DNA of 64,000 nucleotides from Nakamurella sp. A5-74 (GCF_040438885.1 NZ_CP159218.1:62001-126000); one strand, 5' to 3'; positions 8,528-17,019 are shown, counted from the stretch's first letter. Numbers and translations: made by a program. Notes: generated by a model from the letters alone, not told the origin.

Positions 8528-8640
8528 TGGTGCGGCGACACGTGCCCCATCTTCCCGGGAAACACTACGAAGACTGGGACGTCGACGACCTCGCCGGACA
8601 GGACATCAACGCCGTCCGCCCCCTCCGCGACGATCAAATC
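8528..8640 (+). pseudogene. Arsenate reductase (ArsC, LMW-PTPase type) C-terminal remnant
   Basis: Two overlapping frames give WCGDTCPIFPG and then PGKHYEDWDVDDLAGQDIN followed by AVRPLRDDQI. This is the conserved C-terminal block of thioredoxin-coupled arsenate reductases (GCGDxCPxxPGKxYEDW...DPAGQ). One frameshift within PGK separates the halves, and the N-terminal active-site loop is missing. It lies 48 bases after the merR gene, so an ars-type operon was probably once here. Confidence 0.7.
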
Positions 8641-8713
8641 CCCCAACCAGGAACTCATGACCTTGCCTCGGCGTACATCCGCACGGTGACGAAAACGACC
8701 GATAGACCGCCGC

Positions 8714-8730
8714 CGATCCCTACCCGGTAC
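8714..8730. repeat. Half copy of the GTCTC...GAGAC inter-module repeat
   Basis: CGATCCCTACCCGGTAC matches the right half of the family (CGATCCCTACCCGAGAC) at 15 of 17 positions. It ends four bases from the stop of the alpha/beta hydrolase gene. No left half is recognisable. Confidence 0.45.
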
Positions 8731-8734
8731 TGGA

Positions 8735-9505
8735 TCACGCTACGAGGCGCGAGATGACGAACTGAGTCCAATCGCGCTCGGCTTCGGGAGGTGCCCCGGC
8801 GTGCAGCCCCGGGTATGCGAGCAGCCGTTTGTCGTGAGCACCGACGCGCCCGAACAGATCGAACTGACCTGCCCGCGGGAACACTTCGTCGTCCCACTGC
8901 ACGTGAATCAACGTTGGGGCGGATATGGCTTGGGCAGCTTGAAGTATCCCGTCTGTGTCGTGCAGACGTGGGTCGATGAGCGGCGTTTGCTGGAGTCCGA
9001 ACGAGCCAAGTACGACAGCTCCCATCTCATCGCCGAGCGCGGCAGCCAGCGGAAGCCCGTACCGAGCGCCCATGGACACGCCTATGTAGCCGACCGGTTC
9101 CGCGTCGATCAGATCAGCTTGGCGCAGAGCGGCCAGGGCGGCGCGCCAGTCGGTGGTCATCCGCGCGGTGACTGCAGAGACCCCTTCATCGATGATCGCT
9201 CGTTGATACTCGCTCGGCGACATCGGTACTTCGATGCGGTCACCGTGGTAGGGGCCGTCAATGGCCATCGTGATCACCCCGGCGGCGGCCAAAAGGCGCG
9301 CGAGGCGCTGGTTGCGCGCACTGTGTTTGTCTCCGCTCCCACCATGGCCCAGCATGACCGCACGGCGGGTGAGCGACCCCGCCGTCGGCAACCACGCCGC
9401 GGCCGGCACGGTGCGACCATCGCACTCCACGGCCAAGCTCCTCAGTTCAACACCTGGCCACGGGGCCGATGAACTCCGCCGAGCTGGATCCGTTCGCATG
9501 ACCAA
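8735..9505 (-). CDS. Alpha/beta hydrolase
   Basis: A 256-residue cytosolic alpha/beta hydrolase. The oxyanion-type motif LGHGGSGDKHS is at about 52-62, the nucleophile elbow is GVSMG with S144, the acid is D205 or D206 in QWDDEVFP, and His is H235 in YPGLHAGAP. It resembles the dienelactone-hydrolase/BAAT-like group; the substrate is unknown. The TTG at 9505 has a good ribosome site (GAGGAG seven bases upstream); the ATG at 9499 is the alternative. The gene is alone on its strand and is flanked by half copies of the 28-bp repeat. Confidence 0.85.
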   Translation of the reverse strand: MVMRTDPARRSSSAPWPGVELRSLAVECDGRTVPAAAWLPTAGSLTRRAVMLGHGGSGDKHSARNQRLARLLAAAGVITMAIDGPYHGDRIEVPMSPSEYQRAIIDEGVSAVTARMTTDWRAALAALRQADLIDAEPVGYIGVSMGARYGLPLAAALGDEMGAVVLGSFGLQQTPLIDPRLHDTDGILQAAQAISAPTLIHVQWDDEVFPRAGQFDLFGRVGAHDKRLLAYPGLHAGAPPEAERDWTQFVISRLVA

Positions 9506-9526
9506 ATCATCACTCCTCGGGACCTG

Positions 9527-9539
9527 GTCTCATCAGACG
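9527..9539. repeat. Left half of the 28-bp inter-module repeat
   Basis: GTCTCATCAGACG equals the reverse complement of the last 13 bases of the copy at 22638-22665. The sequence then changes to GTGGCC at the start of the HIT-family remnant. A matching right half occurs at 9824-9839. Confidence 0.5.
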
Positions 9540-9798
9540 GTGGCCTCCGGGCCAAGCGGAAGCTCTGCGCGCCGTCGGATGCGATCACGTCTACGTCTGC
9601 GTCTACGGCGACGCTGTTCCCCACCTGCACGCGCATCTGGTGGGTCGATGGCCGGGCGCGCCGAAGAAGTATCGAACGGTCAAGACCGCGGAATGGGCCC
9701 GGGCCCCGCACTCCGCACTGGCAGACATCAACCGCTTCACCGACAGGTTCCGAGCGGCATTCGGCCAGCCCAGCGGCAACCCGCCAATCCCCGACTGA
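9540..9798 (+). pseudogene. HIT-family (histidine triad) C-terminal fragment
   Basis: The open frame reads PPGQAEALRAVGCDHVYVCV, then YGDAVPHLHAHLVGRWPG, and ends at TGA 9796-9798. HLHAHLV is the histidine triad of nucleotide hydrolases/transferases. The N-terminal two thirds of the domain is absent: the frame has no start, and homology begins right after a half copy of the repeat at 9527. It is an unexpressed fragment, apparently cut at that repeat. Confidence 0.65.
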
Positions 9799-9823
9799 GG
9801 CCGAACAAGTTCGTTCACAAGCG

Positions 9824-9839
9824 GATCGTCTACTGAGAC
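9824..9839. repeat. Right half of the 28-bp inter-module repeat
   Basis: GATCGTCTACTGAGAC matches the right half of the copy at 22638-22665 (GATCGTCTGATGAGAC) at 14 of 16 positions. With the half at 9527 it brackets the HIT remnant. Confidence 0.5.
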
Positions 9840-9866
9840 GGTTACGCGTGGGCAGAGTGCCGGCCT

Positions 9867-10820
9867 CTAGCGAAACGCGTTCAGCTCGTCGAGGGTGCGA
9901 TGGCCGCGCTTGACCACCTCTGGAACGTCAGCGTGGCGCCCGTGACGGATGGGGATCTCAAGCATGTGGAAGGTCTGTGCCGCTGCGAGGACGGTTGCCC
10001 CTTCCCAGCCGATTAGGTCGAGGATTCTCGTCCACAGCTGCCTTCGGACACCGTCCAGCAGCGGATCGTGGAAGGTGTACCACATAAGGGTGGTCAGGTC
10101 AGTCGCCCGCGTGCCGCTCCCTGCGTTCCCGATCCACGACCGCCACCACTGCTCCGTCACGGACCAGGACATTGCTGGGGGTTGAGAGATCGGCGTGGAC
10201 CATGTCAGGCGCCTTTCGTGGTCGTGGGGCGTCGGCGCACACGAGCCGCAGGCGCTCGACCAAGGCCGACACCACGGAGGAATACCCCGAGAGCCTGGCA
10301 ACAGACTGGCGGAGCCGCGACTGCTCCGGCGTCTCGTTCAAATCCAGCCCGGCGACAGCCGATTCCTGACCGGTGGCTACCCGCCAGGCGTACGACCAGT
10401 GGTCGAAGGGCTCGGAGGCCTGGTCGGCCTGCATCTCGATGATCTGCATCAGCTGCTCAACGAGGGACGGGGTCAGCTCTGGCGCGGGAGCCGCGTCAAC
10501 GAAGTCCATCACATGCCATAGATGAGTGGCTGTTGCCCCAAATCCGAGCCAGGCGGGGGTGGAATAACCGCGCCTACCTCAGCAGGACACGCTCACCAGC
10601 AACATCGTTGTCGTACACCACTCTGCAGGACTCAACCGTGCGCCCGGGGCACTGCCTTGAGTACTGCATGTGCCCTTGCGGTTAACTGGATGCACACGGC
10701 ACCCCCATTGACGCCTCCAGGTAGGCGACTGGGAAGAGTGACCTCGGCCCCGAGCGTCCTGGCCACATCGTCCAGGACCTCAGCCGGCAGTTGGTCCGGG
10801 CGCTGAGCAGGCCCGTTCAC
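9867..10820 (-). pseudogene. Aminoglycoside-phosphotransferase-like kinase, multiply frameshifted
   Basis: Read on the minus strand, three frames together give one APH-like kinase. The N-lobe is LPAEVLDDVARTLGAEV, LPGGVNGGAVCIQLT and AHAVLKAVPRAH. The middle is YSTPAWLGFGATATHLWHVM, MDFVDAAPAP and PDMVHADLSTPSNVLVRDG (catalytic loop). The C-lobe is NAGSGTRATDLTTLMWYTF to LDELNAFR. Breaks occur after PRAHG and inside the VVAVVDW segment that carries the Mg-binding Asp. The GTG at 10820 overlaps the stop of the GNAT gene (GTGA), so the pair was a translationally coupled operon. No functional kinase can be made from the sequence as given. Confidence 0.8.
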
Positions 10821-11461
10821 AAGCGCACCAGGAGATCTCGGCAGGGATCTATGTTGTAGAGCTCGATGTCCTGTCTTCGCTGGCTCGCCCAGTTGTCACG
10901 GGTGAGTCTCCACCGGTTCATCAGGGCCGGATTGTCCTGGCGGGTGGCCCACTCGACACCGTTGGGCACATAGCCGAGATTGCGAGAAATCGCGTTGGAG
11001 CCGTGGTTGTCGACGAAGGCTTCACTGTGTGCCTCTGTCGCGGCGAACCCGTCGAACGCCAGGTGGAGGACCGCCGCCCGCATCTCGTGACCGATTCCGA
11101 GTCGGCGCTGGTCGGCCGACACCCAGGAGAACGTCGCCACCGTGCCGAACGTCGAGAAGCTCGTACCGATGAGGTCCTGCATGCCGACTGGTTTGCCGTC
11201 CACCATGACCACGAAGTACAGCCGCCAGAACTGTGCGCTGAGCGCGCCCCTCCCGCGCCAAATTCCCTGCATCCACTTGGCCACCCGCAGATCGGCGTCA
11301 GGTTCGTAGAGCGACATCGGGTCGTCATAGGGCACGGGCTCGGCTGATGCCTTGCCGTCCCGTACAGCGTCGCTGAGCTCGGCCAACAGTGCGTCAGTCG
11401 CAGCATGCAACTGCAACGTCGGGGTGTGGATACTGACGTCAAGGAAGGGGTACGGGGTCAT
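10817..11461 (-). CDS. GNAT-family N-acetyltransferase
   Basis: A 214-residue acetyltransferase starting MTPYPFLDVSIHTPTLQLHA. The core is present: YFVVMVDGKPVGMQDLIG (beta strands), TFSWVSADQRRLGIGHEMRA (acetyl-CoA loop) and EAFVDNHGSNAISRNLGYVP (late helix). It would transfer acetyl from acetyl-CoA to an amine; the RimJ-like layout suggests a protein N-terminus or small molecule. The open frame extends upstream to 11536, but the ATG at 11461 starts at family-like sequence. It is upstream of, and overlaps, the decayed kinase gene, a pairing reminiscent of drug-modification modules. Confidence 0.85.
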   Translation of the reverse strand: MTPYPFLDVSIHTPTLQLHAATDALLAELSDAVRDGKASAEPVPYDDPMSLYEPDADLRVAKWMQGIWRGRGALSAQFWRLYFVVMVDGKPVGMQDLIGTSFSTFGTVATFSWVSADQRRLGIGHEMRAAVLHLAFDGFAATEAHSEAFVDNHGSNAISRNLGYVPNGVEWATRQDNPALMNRWRLTRDNWASQRRQDIELYNIDPCRDLLVRL

Positions 11462-11569
11462 TGAGGTACACGTCCTGCCGTTGGGAGATGCCGGTGGTCG
11501 ATATCGATCCAACCCGCAGTCGACCCCCATGCGCACGCCGAATAGCGCACACCAAGACGACTCCGTCCC

Positions 11570-11597
11570 GTCTCAACAGAGGATCGTCAGATGAGAC
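11570..11597. repeat. 28-bp inter-module repeat, symmetric type
   Basis: Begins GTCTCAACAGAGGATC and ends GTCAGATGAGAC. The ends are perfect inverted repeats (GTCTCA/TGAGAC), the centre is GATC, and only three positions per arm mispair. It lies in the divergent spacer between the GNAT gene and the 120-residue membrane protein. Confidence 0.6.
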
Positions 11598-11862
11598 GGG
11601 GTCACCGTCGCTCTCGACGAGAACTCTGGATGAACCACCAGGAGTTCGAGGCCGTCACCGAGACCCCAACGAGCGCTGGCAGGGGGCTCAAGCTGCGCCG
11701 TCCGCGTTCAGATGCCGAAGCTCGAGGTTGCCATCATCCGAGACCGGGCTGCCGTGTACCTCCGTAAGCTCGGTCCACGGCAACTTTGAACCGTCTCGCG
11801 AATGCGGGACGCTCATGTGTGGCTGGCCCTATGCTTTGGCAACCGAGCCGAGCGGAGACCAC

Positions 11863-12225
11863 ATGACGACCCAGGACCAGGCTGTAGAACTCGACGACGT
11901 CGCCTACGGGCCATCGTGGGCGACGCTGTTCACTGGCCTCTTCTCGTCCATCGCCGTTCTGCTTGGTGCAATCGGTGTGCTGTGCATAGCTGCGGATGAC
12001 TCCGGGATCCTCGCGTCATTCGCTCTGCTCGCCTCACCCTGGTTACTTGTGTTCACCGTTGCCGGCTTCGCACTGCTGGTTTGGGCACAGCGAGTCGAAC
12101 GGTTGCGGCATTTAAGCGTTCCCCGACCCGTCGTGTTCCTGGTTGTAGCCAGCGTTTTCGTCGTTGCCGCCATGTTCGTCATGGGTCAGATCCGATACGG
12201 GTGGGGTTCTGTCATCTGGTTCTAG
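11863..12225 (+). CDS. Small membrane protein, three helices
   Basis: A 120-residue protein with a short acidic N-terminus and three predicted membrane helices: LFTGLFSSIAVLLGAIGVLC, ASPWLLVFTVAGFALLVWAQ and VVFLVVASVFVVAAMFVMGQ. A loop RVERLRHLSVPRP lies between the last two. No family recognised. The ATG has GGAGA eight bases upstream. Its TAG stop is formed exactly at the left TA target duplication of the IS630 element. Joining the sequence across the element restores the same TAG, so the product is unchanged by the insertion. The 265 bases before it hold no convincing gene. Confidence 0.65.
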   Translation: MTTQDQAVELDDVAYGPSWATLFTGLFSSIAVLLGAIGVLCIAADDSGILASFALLASPWLLVFTVAGFALLVWAQRVERLRHLSVPRPVVFLVVASVFVVAAMFVMGQIRYGWGSVIWF

Positions 12226-12929
12226 TGTCGCGTTTCTGAAGTTGGTTGACGGTTCGCTTTCCTGAGGATCTCGCCGGCGGTTTTGGTCCACACGAATGGG
12301 TGTTTCCGATCGTTCCAGCCAATGATGAACTGGCGGATCTTCCCGTTGAGGTCGTGCACGCTGGTGAACACGCCGCGGCGGATGGCCTGCTTGTCGATGA
12401 TCCCGAACCAGACCTCGACGAGGTTCAACCACGACCCCGAGGTCGGGGTGAAGTGCGGGTGGAATCGCGGGTGCTTGTCCAGCCAGGCCCTGACTTCGGG
12501 GGTCTTGTGGGTGGCGTAGTTGTCCATCACCAGGTGCAGCTCCTGCTCCGGGTAGGCCCGCTCCAACTGACGCAGGAACGCCAGGAACTCCTGCCGGCGG
12601 TGTTTGGGCTTGACCGCACCGGTGACATGCCCGGTCGCGATGTCCAACGCAGCGAACAGCGTCGTCGTACCGTGCCGCTTGTAGTCATGGGTCCGTTTCT
12701 CGACATCGCCGATCCGGACCGGCAGCATCGGCGCGGTCCGGTCCAAAGCCTGGATCTGGGATTTCTCATCCACACACAACACGATCGCGTTGTCCGGCGG
12801 CGCCAGATACAGCCCGACAACGTCGGTGACCTTCCCGATCAGTTCCGGGTCGGTGGAGAACTTGAACGTCCCGCTGCGCCAGGGCTGCACCCCGTACTTC
12901 CGCCACGCGCGCGCGACCGTCGCGTTCCC
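12225..12929 (-). pseudogene. IS630 transposase, C-terminal part
   Basis: From the insertion point the frame reads NATVARAWRKYGVQPWRSG, then the DDE core: IVLCVDEKSQIQALDRT (Asp), LHLVMDNYATHKTPEVRAWL (Asp) and TPTSGSWLNLVEVWFGIID (Glu). It ends ...RQPTSETRH with the stop at the element's left end. The N-terminal part is at 15337-15706. The open frame continues into IS21 sequence upstream and has no native start. Confidence 0.85.
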
Positions 12930-12961
12930 TGATGCCGCTCGCCGAAAGTCCCCAGGGTTGC

Positions 12962-13792
12962 TCATCGAAATTGGCCATCTGGTGACCGTGGGATTGTAGC
13001 GGAGGGGGGTTGGACTGTGCGTCGGAGGTTGTCGGTGCGGGCTTGGTGGTCGCGGAGGCGGTAGCTGTCGCCGGTGATGTCGATGACGACGCTTCGGTGC
13101 AGGAGTCGGTCCAGAAGTGCTGCGGCGACGGTGTTGTCGCCCAGTACTTGGCCCCATTCGGTGACGGGCCGGTTCGTGGTCATGATGATCGAGGATTTCA
13201 GGTACCGCTGGTTGACCACTTGGAACAGGGATGAGGCGGCTTCGGCGGGTAGGGGTAGGTAGCCGAGTTCGTCGATGACCAGGGCTGCTGGGCCGGCGTA
13301 GAAGCGCATGGTGGTGGCCCAGCGGCCTTCGATGGCGGCGCGGTGGCAGCGGGCGGTGAGGTCGGCGGCGTTGGTGAAGTAGGTGCGGTGTCCGGCTTCG
13401 GCGACTTTGCGGGCCAGGCCGACGGCGAGCATGGTTTTCCCTACGCCGGGTGGGCCGATGAGCAGGATGTTCGTTCCGGATTCGAGGTATCGGTTGGAGG
13501 CGAGGTCGCGGATCAGTTCGGGGTCGACGCCGGGTTGGGCGTCGTAGTCGAAGTCTTCCAGGGTTGCTTGGGTGGGCAGGTTCGCGAAGCGGAGCCGACC
13601 GGTCAGACGCCGGGTTTCGGTGGCCTCCACTTCGATGCGCAGCAGGTGTTCCAGGGTCGCGGTGATGCTGTGCTGGCCGTCTTTCGCGCCGTCCAGGACG
13701 GTGGGCAAAGCTGCGGCGGCGTCGGCTAGTCGTAGGTAGGTCAGGTGGTCGCGGAGTTGCTGGTAGCGGCTGGCTTCAGAGGTTGCGGTCAT
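12962..13792 (-). CDS. istB: IstB-like ATP-binding transposition helper
   Basis: A 276-residue AAA+ ATPase that assists the IstA transposase in target choice and strand transfer. Walker A is LLIGPPGVGKTMLAVGLA, Walker B is ALVIDELGYLPL, and the sensor region is SIIMTTNRPVTEW. The N-terminal YLRLADAAAALPTVL helix is typical of the family. The gene starts 55 bases after istA ends. No defect seen. Confidence 0.92.
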   Translation of the reverse strand: MTATSEASRYQQLRDHLTYLRLADAAAALPTVLDGAKDGQHSITATLEHLLRIEVEATETRRLTGRLRFANLPTQATLEDFDYDAQPGVDPELIRDLASNRYLESGTNILLIGPPGVGKTMLAVGLARKVAEAGHRTYFTNAADLTARCHRAAIEGRWATTMRFYAGPAALVIDELGYLPLPAEAASSLFQVVNQRYLKSSIIMTTNRPVTEWGQVLGDNTVAAALLDRLLHRSVVIDITGDSYRLRDHQARTDNLRRTVQPPSATIPRSPDGQFR

Positions 13793-13847
13793 GACAGTTG
13801 TTTCCCTTCAACGGTTTTCGGTGGATGCCGGGGTTGGGCAGGATCAG

Positions 13848-15200
13848 TTATGGCAGGGTGCGGCGGCGGGCGGCGGCTTGGGCGTAGCGGTTCAGATCGA
13901 TCACAGTTGCTGTTGTTGGTGCGGGGTCGGCGGTGGGGGTGGCGCCGCGGAGGATGTCGGCGGCGGCTCGGGCTGCGGCGCCGGGTGGGATCCGTTGTTT
14001 GGATCGGTGTGGCGCTGCGGGGCTCGAGGCGGCCAGGGCTGCGGTGTTCAACGCGGTGATGTGCGCTTCGGTGCGGATCGTTGCGCCGGCGCCATCGGGT
14101 CGGCGGTGATGGACCGCGATCGTGACATCGGCGGTGGTGGTGATGGACAGGGTGGCGGCGTCGAGTCGGTGGGTGATGCGGACCAGTTGTCCGGCGTGGG
14201 CAGGTGGCAGGTCGTAGGTGTTGCCCCGGTAGGACACCAGGGCCTGCGCGGAGGCCTTCCGCTGCGCGGTGATGACGGCGATCGGAGGAGCAGCGGGTAC
14301 TAGGCGTAGCGGTTCGCGGGCGGCGAGATCAGCTACGGTGCAACGGTTTCCGTCCGCATCGGTGCGGCCTCGTTGATCGGCGACCTGTTGGCAGAACTGT
14401 TCCAGGGATGCTTGGGCCTGCGCGACGGTCAGCTCATCGGGCAGGCTGCGCCACCAGCGTTGCGCCGCGGAGTGGTTCGCCTTTTCGACCACGCCTTTGC
14501 GGTTACCGCGGCGGGGTGGGCAGGGCCGGACCCGAACGCCGAAGTGTTTCGCGATCTGCGCGTAGCTGGCCGTCACGACCCCCGTGCCGGGATGGACCAC
14601 GGTGGCCATCCGATCGAAGCGCCAATCGCGGGTGATGCCGCCGAGCGCCGTCGCGATGCGGTGTTGCGCAGCGGCCAGCTGCGCTTGGTCCATCGATTCA
14701 CACAACTCGCCGCGCCACTTCGAGGAGTGGGCGAGCGCTCCGACCAGCAGGTAGGCGCGTTTGCCGTAGCCGTCCCAGTGGGCCGGCGGGTCGGGCAGCT
14801 CGACCCAGTCCCACTGGGTTTCCTCACCCGCCGGATGCTCGATGACCGCTACCGGCCGACCTTTCGCCGGGAGGCACGGCTCGCACGGCGGCCGCAACCC
14901 GCGCTGGCGCAGCACGCGAGTGAAGGAGGGATAGGACCGCTCATAGCCCAGTGCGCGGACCTCGTCGTGAAGCGCGACAGCCCACAGGTGCGGATCCTCG
15001 AGCAGCCTGGCAGTGCAGTAGTCGACGAACGGGGCGAACGCGTCCTCACCGGCCGGAGCGCGAACCCCGACCGTGCGCTCGCCCTTGAGGTAGGCCCGGA
15101 CCGTCTTGCGGTCCCGGCCCACGTGCCGAGCGATCGCCGAGATCGTCCAACCCCGTTTTCGTAGTGCATGAATGTCCACGTCGTCCTCCTGTGTGAGCAT
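13848..15200 (-). CDS. istA: IS21-family transposase IstA
   Basis: A 450-residue transposase. The N-terminal HTH is LRKRGWTISAIARHVGRDRK, followed by TVRAYLKGE. The RVE-like catalytic core includes EETQWDWVELPD (Asp), RMATVVHPGTGVVTASY and NRKGVVEKANHSAAQRWW (Glu). The C-terminus is Ala/Thr-rich and ends RYAQAAARRRTLP. It starts with ATG 136 bases inside the right end of the element. It looks intact. Confidence 0.92.
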   Translation of the reverse strand: MLTQEDDVDIHALRKRGWTISAIARHVGRDRKTVRAYLKGERTVGVRAPAGEDAFAPFVDYCTARLLEDPHLWAVALHDEVRALGYERSYPSFTRVLRQRGLRPPCEPCLPAKGRPVAVIEHPAGEETQWDWVELPDPPAHWDGYGKRAYLLVGALAHSSKWRGELCESMDQAQLAAAQHRIATALGGITRDWRFDRMATVVHPGTGVVTASYAQIAKHFGVRVRPCPPRRGNRKGVVEKANHSAAQRWWRSLPDELTVAQAQASLEQFCQQVADQRGRTDADGNRCTVADLAAREPLRLVPAAPPIAVITAQRKASAQALVSYRGNTYDLPPAHAGQLVRITHRLDAATLSITTTADVTIAVHHRRPDGAGATIRTEAHITALNTAALAASSPAAPHRSKQRIPPGAAARAAADILRGATPTADPAPTTATVIDLNRYAQAAARRRTLP

Positions 15201-15336
15201 GAAGCGGGTCCCCTTCGGCCAGCTGGTGCGTGGTCAGAGACCGCCAGCATCGAGGGGGACCCGCCGCATGTGCGGGAGCCACACAGGTGGGGAATTTCAG
15301 TAAGCAGGACTGGGGAGATTCAACTGAGCGCCATCA

Positions 15337-15706
15337 TTCCCCACCTTCAGGTGATCCGCCAGCAACCGCGAGGACCAGTGCGTCACTCCGAGCTTCTTCG
15401 GCGGCGCCGTCAACGTCGCAGCGATCACCCGCTCGTCATCAACCTCCTTGGGTCGACCCGCCCGCGGCGCATCGACCAACCCGTCAAGACCAGAAGCGCC
15501 ATACCGACTGCGCCACTTCCACACCGAAGTGGTCGTCGTACCGACCTCGACGGCGATCCGCGCATTGCCACCCCCTGCGAAGCCAACAACACGATCCTGG
15601 CCCGCGCCACCAGCCCCGCACGCATCACTGTCGACCGCGTCCACGACACCAACACATCCAGATCGCCATCCCGAAGCACCAACGCCGGAGCCGGAGAATT
15701 CGCCAT
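15337..15706 (-). pseudogene. IS630 transposase, N-terminal part, frameshifted
   Basis: Starts MANSPAPALVLRDGDLDVLV and continues to IVLLASQGVA, where a one-base deletion shifts the frame near 15570. It resumes NARIAVEVGTTTTSVWKWRS (helix-turn-helix), then LDGLVDAPRAGRPKEVDDER, and ends KVGN at the IS21 insertion. The gene is therefore both frameshifted and interrupted. Confidence 0.8.
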
Positions 15707-15760
15707 CCCCGAATCATCCCAGCCCAGCAACCATTTAGGAACTAACGACACGCGACACTA

Positions 15761-16050
15761 GGAGGGAACTGCCTTGAGCCACAGGCCCCCCACCAGCCGC
15801 CGCCACACCCAGCTATCCCCTGCTGTAAGTGGTCTCATCTGGATCCCTACCCGAGACGCTAACTGTCGGCATCTGCGGCCGACGCGGTGCTGCCGGTGTG
15901 GAGGCCGTTCTGGACGGGTTCGGGACGCTGTCTATTGCAATCCGATCAAGGACAGGGAGGAGCCGGAGGTGATCACGCAGATCGGTGCAACGGTGGACGT
16001 CAACTGTTCCGTCTGACCAACACCGTGGCGGATCGACCGATAGGACGCCG
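15761..16050. other. Spacer between IS630 and lipoprotein gene
   Basis: Contains one 28-bp-family repeat copy at 15832-15857. A plus-strand frame ends YCNPIKDREEPEVITQIGAT, with a few more residues before a stop at 16016. It has no clear start or recognisable homology and may be a gene tail. Nothing else is supported. Confidence 0.3.
15832..15857. repeat. Inter-module repeat, 26-bp copy
   Basis: GTCTCATCTGGATCC at the left and CCCTACCCGAGAC at the right. It has two bases fewer than most copies, lost just left of the GATC centre. Confidence 0.6.
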
Positions 16051-17019
16051 ATGAGCAACTCCAGCCAGTCCGACGTCCCCTCCAGCTACCGCCGACGGGT
16101 CACTGCTCGGGGTGCGGCCGCCCTGCTCGCGCTGACGCTGTGCATGGCCGCATGTGCACGGAGCGAAAGTGGCAGTTCAGCCAGCAAACAAGAAGCGGGC
16201 GTAGCTCCTCCGTCAGCCGCATCAGGTTCCGGTCCCGGTACAGGCAGCGACGGGGTTTTACCCACCTCGTCGGCCACCTCCTCGCCCTCGCCGGGCGCTC
16301 CGTCGGAGCAGCCGGTCGTAATCGTTCGGCGGGAGACCACCGGGGGAGGTTGCGCCGAAGAACGCACCGTCGTCCCGCAACTGGTCATCTACGCAGACGG
16401 GCGCGTCTTCCGAGCCGCCGATCCTGACAACCTGGGCCAGTACTGCGAGCCCGTGCCATCGTTCAAACAGGGCCGCGTCGACCTAAGCGCAATCCGCTCT
16501 CGAGTCGAGAGTTACCTGAGCACGCCAGCTTCCAAGGTCTACATGGGTCGCGCGAAGTGGGCGGCTGACGCTGGATTGACAGTGCTCGAGTACACCGCCC
16601 AAGACGGATCCCACCGGGCCGTCGCCGCTGATGCGATCCATGTCGACGTGGACGGGATGCCCGACGAGCAGCGAACCGGCCGGCGGGATCTCGCGGCTGT
16701 AATCGCCGCCGTCGACGCGATGACTCCGGCTTCGACTGAGTGGACACCGACCAGCGTGTCCATCGTCAAGCCCGCCAACCCAGTGACCAGAGAATCGCCT
16801 GATGGTGCTCCGGTCTGGCCGGTCCCCGTGACCACGGAAGTCCAGAAGGTGCTGGATCGTTCGGAAGGGGGCTGCGTGACCGTCACCGGACCTACCGCCA
16901 AGAGACTGCTGGCTGCAGCTCGTGCCCGATCCACAACCGCGGCGATGTGGACCGTCAACGACCGACCGGAGTTCATGGCTATCGGTGTCGTCCTCGACGG
17001 ACTTGGGCCTTGCTCTTGA
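16051..17019 (+). CDS. Putative secreted lipoprotein
   Basis: A 322-residue protein with a lipoprotein signal: basic start SYRRRVTARG, hydrophobic AAALLALTLCMAAC and lipobox MAAC. A Ser/Pro/Gly-rich linker (about 38-88) follows, then a globular domain with paired Cys (GGGCAEERT, GQYCEPVPS, EGGCVTVTG, GLGPCS). After removal of the signal it would be tethered outside the membrane. No known family recognised. The context suggests a solo module between two repeat copies (15832 and 17310). Confidence 0.7.
   Translation: MSNSSQSDVPSSYRRRVTARGAAALLALTLCMAACARSESGSSASKQEAGVAPPSAASGSGPGTGSDGVLPTSSATSSPSPGAPSEQPVVIVRRETTGGGCAEERTVVPQLVIYADGRVFRAADPDNLGQYCEPVPSFKQGRVDLSAIRSRVESYLSTPASKVYMGRAKWAADAGLTVLEYTAQDGSHRAVAADAIHVDVDGMPDEQRTGRRDLAAVIAAVDAMTPASTEWTPTSVSIVKPANPVTRESPDGAPVWPVPVTTEVQKVLDRSEGGCVTVTGPTAKRLLAAARARSTTAAMWTVNDRPEFMAIGVVLDGLGPCS

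Larger units (their letters stand above)
12930..15336. mobile_element. IS21-family element with 5-bp target duplication
   Basis: The termini are inverted: TGATGCCGCTC... on the left and the complement of TGATGGCGCTC... on the right, with further matching blocks CCCCAG and GAAATT inward. TTCCC at 12925-12929 is repeated at 15337-15341. Removing 12930-15341 restores the IS630 reading LKVGNATVARAW, so the insertion site is certain. It carries istA and istB in the usual order on the minus strand. Confidence 0.9.
12225..15758. mobile_element. IS630-family element, split by an IS21 insertion
   Basis: TA duplications at 12223-12224 and 15759-15760 flank inverted repeats starting GTGTCGCGT (left) and ending ACGCGACAC (right). 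The only cargo is a minus-strand IS630 transposase, cut in two by an IS21-type element at 12930-15336. Without that insert and its 5-bp duplication the IS would be about 1,122 bp, normal for the family. Confidence 0.85.

Noticed and set aside
11689-11816. 42-codon minus-strand frame starting MSVPHSRDGSKLPWTELTEV
   Set aside because: Short, no family sequence and no clear ribosome site; could be a gene scrap but is not supported.
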